64,000 nt of DNA. Source: Odobenus rosmarus divergens (lineage: Eukaryota > Chordata > Mammalia > Carnivora > Odobenidae). The notes below the pieces were generated by a model. That model saw nothing but the letters and a program-made list of their open reading frames with translations, was not told the origin of the DNA and did no database searches. Positions 34,531 to 46,004 of the stretch are shown one piece after another. Position 1 is the stretch's first letter. Each line of letters starts with the position of its first letter. Location: contig NW_004450303.1 of the NCBI RefSeq assembly GCF_000321225.1, positions 3,493,940-3,557,939 of the forward strand, given 5' to 3'. A program made the translations under genes and the position numbers.

Positions 34531-35864
34531 AAAAAACCGTTTTGTGCTGTAGTTGCAAATTTTGTTAATTTGAGATCGTTTTAAAATTAAAAAATGGGAA
34601 ATTACTAAAGGAAAACACATTAAAAATTAAAAATCAAAGAAAACAGAAGATACAGGGCACACCAATCTGAATTTGTGAGCATTTCAGGTGAACATTTATA
34701 GTTTTAGAAAGACTTATTAAAGACATTCTTCCTGTTAAAATGATCTTGTATTATGTAAAAATGCAAGTAGAAAATTACCCTTTTCAAAAAATAATTGTAA
34801 ACTTTATTCAAGAACAATAATGTCTGCCTGAATATAAATAGTTAAAATGATAAAGAAGTTGCTAACACTTTTCCCTGAAAAAAGAAACCAGGTAGGAAAT
34901 AAGTATTAGGTACACATGCCATTCTGGGGATAGAATGTGTTATAGCAGAATAAATTATTTGAAAACTGGATTTGTGATGTGGGAGAAAGGGATTAATATA
35001 AAGAAATATTACAGATGAAAAGACAGAAACCACAAAGACATTGTGAAGACAATGTTATCTCTAGATAAAGAAAGTAACCATTGGAGATAGAATGAAAGAA
35101 AAGCATAGCAAAAATGCAATAAATGGTTGGAAGGAATATGTAATTGGGCGATTGCTGAGAGAATACTTTCTGCCTGGATCCAAATTAAACTTAAGGGTTA
35201 TCAAACAATAGGGTCAAAAGAAAGAAGTAAAATCCAGAAACAATTGGTAAAATGACCTAGTAAATAACATTTTATTGTCTATGGATGTATATTTATTTGC
35301 TATCCGATTGCTTTTCATCTGTTAAACTGGCTTCTAGTTTCAAATGACTCCTAGATGCTTCTATTTCAAGATGAAAAGTTGAACATAGTTTTCTTTCTCT
35401 CTGAGAACATCGAACGATGTTAGCAAATAAAAATGAGACTAAACACATCACACCAAAGAGAATGGAAGGAAAATCATCGTTTAATGACATAAAATATAGA
35501 AGGCAGAAAAAAAAAATGTTGATTGATGAAACAGGGTAAGCCTAAAATAAATGCAGTTGGGACTACATGGGGAAGGGAGCTAATGTGCTAAGAATGACCC
35601 AGAGAGGCACAAAGCTTAGGGTCATCCTCTGCAGGAAAGCAGGTGGGGAGTTAAAAGGAGTCTGCAGCGAGAGGTCATGGGTACATGTCTCAGAAGTTCC
35701 CTGCTTCCCATCCCTATTCTACAGAGCAGGAATGACCTGGGGTTTAGTCCATTTTTGAAGGCATGGAAATAACTTTTTTTTTTACTTTTTGCAAACATAG
35801 TTCATTAAGGTGATTGGACATAATATGTTTCTGTGAATCAATGCCCACTTTAAAAATGTTTTAT
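34531..35864. other. No recognised gene
   Basis: AT-rich DNA. A 65-codon minus-strand frame at 35293-35490 has a short hydrophobic run followed by charged residues and an AATAAA word downstream (near 35275-35270 on the minus strand), but it matches nothing I know. Confidence 0.4.
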
Positions 35865-36165
35865 TTTTCCAGCTTTACTGAGATATCATTGGCATGCAAC
35901 ATTGTTTAAGTTTATGGTGCAAACTGTGTTGATTCGATACACCTACATATTGCAATATGAATACCATCTTAGCATTTAGCTTACATCTCCATCATGTCAC
36001 ATAATTACTATTTCTTTTTTGTGGTGAGAACACTGATGATCTACCCACTTAGCAGCTTTTAAATAGCAACTTAGCAATTTTTAATAATACAGTATTAACT
36101 ATAATCACAGTGCTGTGCATTAGATTCCCAGAATTTATTCTACTTCTAACGCTTTGCAAAAAGTT
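35865..36165 (-). mobile_element. L1M 3'UTR fragment, antisense
   Basis: TTTACTGAGATATCATTGGC, CATGCAACATTGTTTAAGTT, TTCGATACACCTACATATTG, TAATAATACAGTATTAACTA and CACAGTGCTGTGCATTAGAT match the reversed L1M 3'UTR. It is homologous to 7755-8030 at lower identity. A run of 15 A follows at 36166-36180. Confidence 0.75.
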
Positions 36166-36181
36166 AAAAAAAAAAAAAAAG

Positions 36182-36989
36182 ATGATTGGGGAAAACAGAG
36201 TTCCTGAAAGTACCTTAAAATTAAAGCCATCTATATTTTGGCATCTGAAGGACACCAGACCAAAGCCTAGATGACACTCAACATTCATTTAAAGCACAGT
36301 TCTGTTCAGGGCAGGAATGTCTGTCAGATTTCCCTTTCCAGTGAGAAAAATAGCAGCAAACCACCTCCTTACACTCATACACACAAACCAGGCAAAACCT
36401 GTATCAGCACCCAAATCAACTCAATCTTTCCTGAACTACAGAGAATTTCCGTCACATATAAGAAAACCAGCAGCTTAAAGAGAGTGAACAAGATGAATAA
36501 ACATAATTGTTCCTGCAGGAAGAAAAGAGAAATCATGGGGCTGAAAAGAAAAACAGAAGTGGTAGAATACAAGAATTGAAGCATTAAACTAGAAGTCTAG
36601 TTAGTACAAGGGAATCTTATAATGCCTTCTTTGCAAAAGGCCTAGAAACCATCAGACAGATTAGAACAGGTACTCACCAGATGTAACCAATTTTACTTTT
36701 GGAGTGATTGCCTCAAAGAAGCACAACCGTGCCTAAGGGCTGCTGAGGCAAGGAAGTGCTGCTTTTCATCACTAATATTTTTAGACAATTGAATTTTTAC
36801 CTAGTTCAGGTACTTGCTTTTTACTACTGTTGTAAACAAAACAAACAGCTAAACATGCAAAATAGTCCCTGCCCAGCAACCTGTAACACAACCTCCATGA
36901 TGTCACGTTCAAGGAAAATGGTTCAGGATAAAGAGGACTGTGAAGATACCAAAACATAATCACAGACTTAAAATCTTCCTAAACATTCC
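36182..36989. other. No recognised gene
   Basis: Unassigned sequence. Frames of 102 codons (plus, 36271-36579) and 69 codons (minus) overlap each other and have no domain. Confidence 0.4.
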
Positions 36990-37429
36990 AAATGACACCA
37001 GGTAAAATATCAAAGAGTCATTTACAGAACAAATCTGAACAATCCTCCCTAAATATAGAGCAAATATAGAGGAAAAGGACAAAATGGTAAAGGGTATGAG
37101 TGGGAGAGTATTAGATACAGATGACAAAAGATCAGAATTTTTTTTTTAAGAGAAAGAGAGCTGTTTTGGAGAATAACACAAAACAATGCTAGCATAAGTC
37201 ATACTTTTTTAAAGAAAAATATGCATAGTTAGAAAAAATATAGGCTACATATAAGGGAGCAAAAATCACAAGAGGATTTTAATTTTTCTTATAATACTAC
37301 ATGTCAGTAGGCAATGGAACACCTACAAACTTCAGCTAGAATTCTGTAGCTCCATAATTGTATGAAGTTACTTCCATGTCAAATGGATGAACAAGAGATT
37401 ATTGTATTTACTGTAATTATTGTAATACT
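36990..37429 (+). mobile_element. HAL1/L1 ORF1-like remnant
   Basis: AAATCACAAGAGGATTTTAA, GTCAGTAGGCAATGGAACAC and TTCAGCTAGAATTCTGTAGC resemble the end of an L1-ORF1-type reading frame as kept in HAL1 and old L1 elements. It lies directly before a sense L1 3' end. Weak call. Confidence 0.35.
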
Positions 37430-37484
37430 ATTCCATGACAAAAAGAAATGAGCTATCAAACACAAAAAGACATGGAGGATTCTT

Positions 37485-37650
37485 TTTTTTATTTTTATTT
37501 TTTTTAAATTTTTTATTGTTATGTTAATCACCATACATTACATCATTAGTTTTTGATGTAGTGTTCCATGATTCATTGTTTGTGCATAACACCCAGTGCT
37601 CCACGCAGAATGTGCCCTCTTTAATACCCATCACCAGGCTAACCCATCCC
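37485..37650 (-). mobile_element. Young carnivore L1, 5'-truncated 3' end only
   Basis: On the minus strand this is the terminal L1 3'UTR, ending AACATAACAATAAAAA and an impure A/T tail. It is flanked by a perfect 16-bp duplication, GACATGGAGGATTCTT, at 37469-37484 and 37651-37666. About 136 bases are identical to the copy at 56947-57112. Confidence 0.93.
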
Positions 37651-37953
37651 GACATGGAGGATTCTTAAAAGCATATTTCAAATCTGAAAAGTCTTCACAC
37701 TGTAGGATTCTACCAATATGACAAAACTCCACACAGTAAAAAGATCAGAGGTTGCTGGAGATTTGGGTGGAGAGGGAGAGTGACATTTGTAGCTCAAGCA
37801 CAGGGGATTTTTAGGGCAGTGAAACTTCTGTATGATACAGTAATGATAGTTTTCTGTGGGTTATTCATTTGTCAAAACCCATAAAATGTATAACACAAAG
37901 ACTGAACCCTAAGGTAAACAATGGACTTTAGTTAATAATAATAACACATCATT

Positions 37954-37988
37954 ATTAACTATTGATGAATAGCTATTCAATAGTTAAT
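37954..37988. repeat. Near-perfect 35-base palindrome in L1 3'UTR
   Basis: ATTAACTATTGATGAATAG faces CTATTCAATAGTTAAT, with a 3-base difference between the arms. Other copies of this 3'UTR lack this block. Confidence 0.85.
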
Positions 37989-38155
37989 CAATATTAATTC
38001 GTCAATTCTAACTAATATACCACACTCTTGCAAGATGTAAACAATAGGGAAAACTGTGGCAGATGGGAGGGGAGATGTGGGAACTCCCGGTAATTTCCAA
38101 TCAATTTTTCTGTAAACCTAAAACCATTCCTTAAAAAGTCTAGAAATTTAAAAAA

Positions 38156-38749
38156 AAAGATGATCAGATAAACCAGAGATCAGAAAGTGTGTCTATCAAC
38201 TTACACATGTTCTGAAAATGAGAAAGTGCTTTATTCTATCTCTGTGTGTGTGGAGAGATAGAAATAAAACTTGACAAAAAAAAAAAAGAAAGAAAGAGAA
38301 CTTGAAAACTAAAAGAAGAGTCAGATATAAATACGAATTCGAGAAACTGCTGTTTACAAGGATTTGGGGGTCTTCTCTTAAATCGTCTGGAACTCCAAGT
38401 GAGTAACATGCTTGGGTTTTGTGTTGAGCACTGATTCTCTACAACATGTGGTTCAGGCTTATGTGCAACGCTTTCTGTCACTGTGCCCTTCCATTTCTGC
38501 TTTCCCCTAGATTGGAAGGGTTCGAAAAGAGAAAGAATTTCAAACTGCAGGGAAGAAGTAGCGTTGCTTGCCTATTATTTTTGTCTTTCAAAATAGAAAT
38601 AATTGTTTCTATACATACCATTTCTGCTAAGACCAAATTTTTGAAAGAATGATTTGTTCAAAACTCTGTCTTCTGTTGAAGGATTAACAAGTTTAGTGAC
38701 AGGGGAAGTTTTACTTGCTAATTCTTTTTAGCAGACTCTCAGATCATTT
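38156..38749. other. No recognised gene; A-rich run
   Basis: An A13 run passing into GAAA units lies at 38275-38298. Frames of 81 and 68 codons overlap antisense to each other and are not supported. Confidence 0.45.
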
Positions 38750-38842
38750 ATTTATTTATATATATATCTCACGACCCTGAGATCATGACCTGAGCCAAAA
38801 TCAAGAATAGGACGCTTAACCCACTGAGCCACCCAGGCACCC
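38750..38842 (-). mobile_element. Internally deleted 93-bp SINEC with intact target-site duplication
   Basis: Only a short tail (ATTTATTTATATATATAT) and the head half (CTCACGACCCTGAGATCATG to GAGCCACCCAGGCACCC) are present; the CT-rich middle is missing. The 14-bp duplication CTCTCAGATCATTT is perfect at 38736-38749 and 38843-38856, so the short form was either inserted that way or deleted internally later. Confidence 0.93.
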
Positions 38843-39140
38843 CTCTCAGATCATTTCTAAACCCAGTTGTTGTTATTAAGTGTATTCTTTATAATAGTTC
38901 AAGAAATCATTATATTTAACAGAACTAAGATATAATGGAGATTTGGAGTTGTTTTCATACTCAAATTATCCTCAAGGCAAAGAGGTTTTTCTTGGAGAAA
39001 ATTGATTCTCATAAAAGTTTAAGATAAGTTATGAGCATTCTGGAGGGGAAGAGAACAGTTAATTAATTAGTGACCAAGAAAGATAATGTTGGTGAGTTAG
39101 GCATTTAAATGTTTTAATTTCTTTCAGTATTTATTTATTT

Positions 39141-39231
39141 TTTTTATTTTTATTTTTTTTTATATTTCTTAATAATTTTTTATTGTTATGTTAACCACCA
39201 TACATTACATCATTAGTTTTTGATGCAGTGT
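39141..39231 (-). mobile_element. Young carnivore L1, very short 3' end
   Basis: Reversed tail, then TTTATTGTTATGTTAACCAC and CATCATTAGTTTTTGATGCA. The flanks AGTATTTATTT at about 39126 and 39232 form a duplication. It has two visible differences from the 37.5-kb and 57-kb copies, and only about 50 bases of L1 body. Confidence 0.9.
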
Positions 39232-39405
39232 AGTATTTATTTTTATAAGTAGCTAATAGTTACATTTAATTTAATTTCTAAGATAATTTTTGATGAAGAG
39301 ACTGTCCTATCTGTGCTTGGTACCAATTTATAGTGTTTTAAGAGAATTATTTATTCCTACTTTTGTGCAGTATAGTTTAATAACATATTTAAAATATTTA
39401 ATCTT

Positions 39406-39597
39406 GGGTGCCTGGGTGGCTCAGTTGGCTAAGCATCTGCCTTCGGCTCAGGTCGTGATCCCAGAGTCCTGGGATGGAGCCCTGCGTCGGGAATCCCTGC
39501 TCAGCAGGGAGTCTGCTTCTCCCTCTGCCCTTCACTCAACTTGTGCTCTCTCTCGCTCGCTCTCTCTCTCTCAAATAAATAAATAAAATCTTTAAAA
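39406..39597 (+). mobile_element. SINEC insertion
   Basis: Head GGGTGCCTGGGTGGCTCAGT, tail AAATAAATAAATAAAATC. The 14-bp duplication AAATATTTAATCTT is perfect at 39392-39405 and 39598-39611. Only 26 bp separate it from the inverted SINE that follows. Confidence 0.96.
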
Positions 39598-39623
39598 AAA
39601 TATTTAATCTTAAACAGGTCAGA

Positions 39624-39820
39624 TTATTTTTTTTGAAAGACTTTATTTATTCATTTGTCCGAGAGAGAGAGAGAGAGCACAAGCAGGGGGAGTGGCAGGC
39701 AGAGGGAGAAGCAGGCTCCCCGCTGAGCAGGGAGCCCGATGCGGGACTCAGTTCCGGGACTCTGGGATTGGACCTGAGCCGAAGGCAGATGCTTAACTGA
39801 CTGAGCCACCCAGGTGTTCC
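39624..39820 (-). mobile_element. SINEC insertion, inverted relative to its neighbour
   Basis: Reversed tail TTATTTTTTTTGAAAGACTT, (GA)n, head CTGAGCCACCCAGGTGTTCC. AACAGGTCAGA is repeated at 39613-39623 and 39821-39831. With 39406-39597 it makes a tail-to-tail pair that could fold as double-stranded RNA if transcribed. Confidence 0.96.
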
Positions 39821-41993
39821 AACAGGTCAGACTTTTTAAAAAGTGTAGGTTGTTTTAGAGAAAGGTGACAAAAAATACAAAAAGTATCATAATTTACATT
39901 AAAGAAAAAATGTGTACATCTACATTTTTTAAGTTAGCAGTATATAAAAGAACAAGTTCAGTGACAGGTGGAGCTTTACTTGCCAATTTATATTTTTTAA
40001 TAGTCGTTCTCCACTATGGCCTGCAAGGTATGTTCCCATTTGATGTATACATACTTGTGAAAACAATCAAAAATTTGAAATCAGTGTTCTAGAAATAATT
40101 TCATGATAATGTATTTGAGCTGGAATAATTAATATTATTTTTAAATGTTGATATTTTGAAAGGTGAAAATACTATCACATTATTATTACAATTATTACAA
40201 TTGCACTTCACTGATTGCTAATGAGACTGAACATTCTTATTTATTCTCTGTAAATTGTCTGAGAAAGTCAATACTGAGATTTTATGTTTTTCTCTTGCAA
40301 AATTTGTAAATCCCTGAGAGTTTAAACACCCCTGAGAGATTTTTTCCAATGCTTTTATATTTTGAAAACACTTGCCTACTGCCTGAGCAATTATCCAGGT
40401 AAATTATTCTTATTATTAGTTTTTATTAACATTTTAATCTATGAAGATATAAGGACTAAATCAATTAAGTTATTGTAATATATTGTTATATATATTGTTA
40501 TATCTGTTTTGGCCAATTCCCACCCCTATTCTTTTAAAAAAATTACTTAATTTTGCTTATTTAAAAAACAAAACAAAACAGACTAGCAGAATATCACACT
40601 ACTGATATGTAGATATATATATATATGTATATATATATATAATACCCAGTTTAAATTAGTTTATTTGATTAGCTAGGTAAACTCCTTTAAAAAAAAAATA
40701 GACAAGAGGAAAAACAATCAATATAGGGGGTAGGGATGTTGTACTACTTTTAGTCTTGTGAGCTACTGCACAGAAAAATTGAGTTAAATATTACCAGAAC
40801 AGTTTCTTCGTACTTCTGCCTGATGAACTTCTTTCTTAAAGAGGTCTGGTGAGTCCCTAGTTCCCTGACAACAGAAGGGCTAATCCTCCTCTCTAATCAT
40901 CTTCTGATAGGTCTTGGATTTAGTTTGTTAGTACCTAAACACCTCAAAAATATTTAAATATATTTAAATTAAATTTAAATTTCAATATTAGGCAATGAAA
41001 TGATGGTCAAAGGATTATGATGTTATTTTATTCAATTAAATGAAACTGCGTTGAATGTGCTTAATTTGGGGAGGAAGTTGTGAGCTTCCCCCGAGACAAC
41101 AACGTTTCACTCTTAGTGAGAGGTGAAAAAACAAGAGTGTTGCTAAGAACTGATCCATTAAGGTATTGGTTTAAAAAAACTGACATTATTCGTGGTAATC
41201 AAATGAACATCCACTTGCTTTTCTGATATTCAGAGTATAACATATTTTGAAAAACCATAAAGGAGAGAAAATCCCCCATCCCTTTCTTTTCTGTTCCTTT
41301 ATGGACACTGGGATGTAAAAATTGATTCTCCTATTCTCAATTTAAAAAGAAATCTACTAACTTCTAAACTGGCTTTGGTTATCAGCTAGTTTTTAGAAAT
41401 GTATTTTTATTTAAAAAAATCAGTACTTATTTTAAGGAAGACCAATCATTTCCTGGCCTCACTCATAAATAGTAATATTAATCACATTTAAGATGGTTTA
41501 AAATTTCCTTTGTTAAATGATTGAAATGATAAAATAAAAGTCAACTTTCCAAGAAAGCAGCAAAGGCACTCGGACGGCTGTTGTGTGGTTAGTAACTTAC
41601 CTGTATTTTTATTAAGATATCCATTGAGTCTATGTGATTTTGTTAAAAATGTTCACAGATATTTAAAAATAGAATACATTTTCCTCTGTAGTTTTCAGTG
41701 AAAACAAAGCAATAATACTTCTGAATCACTGAATGGAATCACTATAATGAATCCACTAATTACTGATTATGTTTCTTGCTGTTTACTAATATGACAACTG
41801 AATATTTTTTAAGATCAATTCAAAGTTAGTTTTCAACCTAATGTCAGGGATACTGCTCTTCCTCAATTTGTAGAAGATCCTCATAATGATGAAATCTCGT
41901 TTCATTTGTGTATGATATCTCTTAAACTGCTCTATTTTCTCACAGCTTACATTTAGTGTTTTCCTCTTATACAGTTAAATATATTTATGGTCA
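39821..41993. other. AT-rich sequence with no recognised gene
   Basis: Contains an (AT)n run at 40611-40641 and A/T-rich words such as ATATTTAAATATATTTAAAT near 40950. No frame has a known domain. Confidence 0.45.
40611..40641. repeat. (AT)n microsatellite with one GT interruption
   Basis: About 15 AT units. Confidence 0.95.
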
Positions 41994-42191
41994 GGGCACC
42001 TGGGTGGCTCAGTCGGTTAAGCGTCCAACTCTTGATTTCAATTCAGGTAATGATCTCAGGGTCATGAGATGGAGCCCCACCTCAGGTGAGCACTGCACTG
42101 AGTGTGGAACCTGTTTAGGCTTCTCTCTCTCTTCCTCTCCCTCTGCCCCTTCTCTACGCATGCTCTCTCTTTTCTTCTAAATAAATCTTAA
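41994..42191 (+). mobile_element. SINEC insertion with (AT)n tail
   Basis: Head GGGCACCTGGGTGGCTCAGT, a CT-rich middle, and a tail AAATAAATCTTAAA passing into (AT)n at 42192-42212. Flanks ATATATTTATGGTCA and ATATATTTATGGCCA form the duplication, with one mismatch. Confidence 0.94.
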
Positions 42192-42216
42192 AATATATAT
42201 ATATATATATTTATGG

Positions 42217-45200
42217 CCAAAAAATATAAAAATAAAATAAAAATATAATAGTCAAAATGCTTAAAAACAAATCAAGAAAAGCAATCTATGTGTCAAAATA
42301 ATTTTGAAATTGAAGCAATTCATAATTTTTTACTTCTAAATTATCATCAAATTTTACTCTTATTTTTTTTCTCCTGATACCCATTCTTGGTGTTTATTAG
42401 TCCTCTCTAAATAATTCTTAAACCACTGCTAAGCAATTCTTTTTCTGTTCTTCCCATAAGAACAAATTCAGGAAAAAAATAATTATTGTAGACTACATTG
42501 TATTTCCTTTTACCTTTAAGAATAAAAATAGCTTAACTGAATCTCATGGAAAAGGTAGGCATTCTTATAATTTGGATTATTTTCTTTACGAAAATAGAAT
42601 AATTTTCAAGAGATATTAAATAATTATGGGCATGAAAGTAACTTTCTAGTCTTTTACCCCAGGACTTATTGTGGTTTTGGATAATCTACTTATGATGAAT
42701 AAATATGTTGCTTATCACTATATTAAACAGAGAACAAAAAAAAAGTATTCTTGAATTGACAATTACACTCTTTCCTATAAATTTAGGCAAAATATTTGGT
42801 AGGTGGAATGATTTTTTAAATGTTATCAGTAACTTTTAGTTTTTCAGACTCTTTTCCCTGTACATAAATTCAACAACTGTTTGATTCTCCACAATATAGA
42901 GAGTCTTGCTGTGGGGGATTTAAAATATGGTTTATTGCCAGCTCTAAAGAAACTTCCATTCCAGTGAGTAGGAATACATTTTAGGAGTATATTGTAGGAT
43001 ATTATATATATATAATATATATATAGGATTATATATATTTTAATATATATTAAAAATATATTTATGGACAACATAAAAATAAAATAAAATATTTATATAT
43101 TCATATATACAGTGAATATATATTCATTTTAGGAAATTACATAATTTCCTAAAATGAATCATCATGACAATAAGTATAAAAAGAAAGACAAAGAAATACT
43201 ATTGGTCCAAAGAAGACAAATTCTGAGAACTATTAACATGAGAATAATTTTTTTTCTTTCAAGACATATCTTTGAATAGTACAGTACTTGGAAGAGTACT
43301 GGAAATAAGCTTTAGAATTTTTGGTGGAATCAATCTGCAAATTTATCTTGTTTAAGCATATTCAAAACATATTTCATATATAATAGTAGTCAGAACAATT
43401 ACCTTTAAAATTGGGTCTGATTCTTGCATCATACCCTGATGTCCTCCCCATTAATTTATCCAGAAAGTCAGAGGGTGACATTGGAGCACTTCGGGATCTT
43501 GCGCTGTCTGTTTCCTTTGTTGCAACCAAGCTACAAATGAGAATAACATTCAGATTTTACAAAAAACGACAACAAAAAGTCTTCCTAATAATTGTCCCTA
43601 TAAATAGAGAATAAAAATGGTAAGCAAAAATACCTTTAAAAAGAAAAAGAGAAACTTTCTATACTATACAGTGAATGTTATCGTAATGACAGACAGGTCT
43701 TTATAGATCTATAGTCAGTATTTATAAGGTTTCATATGTATTCAGCCCAAGGGTCAGAGGTGACATTTTGTGTTAATTCTAGAAACAAAGCCATTTCCAA
43801 ATTAGTAGGCTTTCAAAATTTTTATTTACTGAAACTTGACTTTTAATTGCAATTTTTAGTTAAAAGTGTCCTTGGTGATTCAGGCATAAAAAAAACAAAA
43901 TGAAATTTCAGCTGTGAAATGTAATTCTTACTGCTTTCATTGAGGGAAAAGCATCACCTTTCAAGTTTTGTGAATTCTTTCCAATGGTAATAAAACTTCT
44001 GTCCTACAGATTAAACAGTAATGTTCTTTTCTTCAATTAGATGCTTCCTCTATTAATAGCATACCCGATTAAACTCATTCTGCTTTCACCTTGTGTCATT
44101 CATCTATAGGACCTTTTGGTCAGATCAAAAATGTGTGCGTTAAGATAGAGAAATTACCATCAATGTGGTGAGTGCAGCTGGCTATTACACAATGAGAATG
44201 TGTGTCCAGGAAAAGTAGAGTTACTGCACTTTTTTTTTCATTCAGACATTCTCTGTTTTATGCAGCTGCTCATGCTAGAAGCCCACATGTGTCGCGACAC
44301 CCCGTCCAGCTCCTCATTTATCTAGGCTGGTCTACAGAGGGCCGGGGCCTGCTTGCTAAGATCAAATAATTCTTTTCACCCATAGAGCTTTGCTCAGGGA
44401 AGTGAAACAGACTTCCTGAGCGCACATGTGTTTGAAACTGATATATTCAAGCTGATATTTCCTGGAGATGGTCAGTCATCATAGCCTCCCAGCTCTGTCA
44501 CTCAACTCAGAGCATTGCCAGGTCCTGAACCTTTGTGGTCACAGCTCGATGTCAGTATCAAATTCCTCCTGCCAAAATTTATCCAAGTTATCCTATCCAA
44601 GTTAGGAGTGAGGCTAGGTAGTGAAAACGGGTCTTAACAGCCATCACTGTTGAATTGTCTACCACACACAGAGGCACAATTTTAAAATCCAATATCAATC
44701 GTAATGTGAAAGTGATGTTTCTGCAAGTGGAGGATCACAGCTAACAGCGTCCATTAACTATTGTGCAGTTCTAAAGATCCTAGCTCGTTCTGGACATTCT
44801 AAGTCACTTATCAGGCCAATGGTTCATTCTCTCTGTCTTTCATGCTCACTACTGAACCATAAGTTTCTCCTCTCTCTATTCTTTTAGCTCTATATTACTT
44901 TGTGACACTTTACCTCTGATTATTACTGGTCAGTTAAACTCCATGCCACCATGATCTCTGGAAAGTTTATTCTAATGTAATACTAATACTACTAATAATA
45001 AACAATAATAATAATATCATTAAGAAACCACTATGTTTTCAATAACTCTAGAAATTTCTCTACCACATAGTTTTAAGTAACTTTCACCTGTCCTCTTAAG
45101 CAGCATTTGCTCATTTTCCGTACCCCAAGAACATAGGGCAGAAAGGATTGTCAGAGCCCTCATAACTACAGATTGCTGCTTCTAAACCATTCTTTGCATT

Positions 45201-45384
45201 TTTTTTTTTACAAAATCCTTCCTTTCAATGATCAGAAAATAAACTTCTATATCCTCCTAACAACAAATAAACCAACTTAACTGGATCTGAACCAGTAATG
45301 CCCTGCCCTTCACTTCTTAAAAAAAGAAAAAAAACACCAGAATATTATGTATGCTAAACTGACAATCCCTCACATTTTTCACTG
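42217..45384. other. No recognised gene; AT repeats, a hairpin and a CpG-containing patch
   Basis: AT-rich tracts occur at 43000-43065 and (TAA)n-like text at 44979-45018. Bases 44270-44350 carry several CpGs, including the 12-bp palindrome GTGTCGCGACAC (44289-44300), unusual for this window. No exon structure was seen. Confidence 0.4.
43121..43158. repeat. Perfect inverted repeat: 18-bp arms, 2-base spacer
   Basis: ATTCATTTTAGGAAATTA (43121-43138) and TAATTTCCTAAAATGAAT (43141-43158) are exact reverse complements around CA. A second palindrome, TGAATATATATTCA, overlaps the left end. Confidence 0.97.
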
Positions 45385-45724
45385 CATGGGGGAGATTATT
45401 CCAGATTATCCAAGTCAACCCTACATGCTATGACATATCTCCTTATAAGAGAGAGGCAGAGGTATATTTGATCACAGACAGAGGGAGAAGTCACTGTGAC
45501 CAGAGAGGCAGAGATTAGAGTGATGTGCACAGCCAAGTAATACCAGAAGTCAGGAGATGCAGGAAAAGGAAGGAACAGATTCTCCCCTAGAGCCTCTGGA
45601 GGGTGCATGGTCCTACTCATACCTTGTTTTGGGCCCAGTGAACTGACTTCAGACTTCTGGCCTCTGAAACAGTGGCAGAAGTAATCACTGTTGTTTGTGG
45701 TGCTTTGTTATGGTAGTCAACTAG
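45385..45724 (+). mobile_element. MLT1-like MaLR LTR
   Basis: GGAGATTATTCCAGATTATC, CTCCTTATAAGAGAGAGGCA, GAACAGATTCTCCCCTAGAG, CCTCTGGAGGGTGCATGGTC and CAGACTTCTGGCCTCTGAAA are in MaLR LTR order, ending near TTTGTTATGGTAGTCAACTA. The 74-codon minus-strand frame inside it is an artefact. Confidence 0.7.
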
Positions 45725-45800
45725 GTAGGAAACTAGCACTGGCCTTCCAGTGAGTTTTTCATTGAATGAGTCCACTTTTCAACTCCAGAATTGCTCTTTT

Positions 45801-45989
45801 GGGATACTTGGGTAGCTCAGTTGGCTGTGTCCGACTCTTGATTTTGGCTCAGGTCATGATCTCAGGGTCATGGGATTGAGCCCTGAGTTGGGCTCCACGC
45901 TCAGCATGGAGTCTGCTTGCCCCTCTCCCTCTGCTCCTGCCCCAGCTCTCTCTCTCTATCTCTAAAATAAGTAAGTAAAATCTTAAAAG
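45801..45989 (+). mobile_element. SINEC insertion (older copy)
   Basis: Head GGGATACTTGGGTAGCTCAG, CT-rich middle, tail AAAATAAGTAAGTAAAATCT. No clear target-site duplication remains. A second SINE follows after only 15 bp. Confidence 0.92.
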
Positions 45990-46004
45990 AAAATAACTGG
46001 TTTA

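Larger units (their letters stand above)
37430..38155 (+). mobile_element. Ancient L1 (L1MA/L1MC-like) 3' end, split by a young L1
   Basis: AAAAAGAAATGAGCTATCAA, GATTCTACCAATATGACA, AAAAAGATCAGAGGTTGCTG, TTTTTAGGGCAGTGAAACTT, AATGTATAACACAAAGACTG and CAATTTTTCTGTAAACCTAA then poly-A are the sense 3'UTR in order. The young L1 at 37485-37650 cuts it near its start. A hairpin-forming expansion sits at 37954-37988. Confidence 0.8.

Noticed and set aside
35293..35490. 65-codon minus-strand frame with a hydrophobic run, charged tail and downstream AATAAA
   Set aside because: Looks faintly like a membrane-protein C-terminus, but no splice acceptor or homologue is evident. A BLASTP hit with conserved reading frame in other carnivores would change this.
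37141..37165. T9AAGAGAAAGAGAG as a SINE remnant
   Set aside because: Only about 25 bases match a generic tail; no head or flanking duplication.
42200..43105. Similar ATATATTTATGG..ATAAAAATAAAATAAAA words at about 42204 and 43062
   Set aside because: AT-rich simple sequence; the first occurrence is part of a SINE target-site duplication. Not distinguishable from chance.
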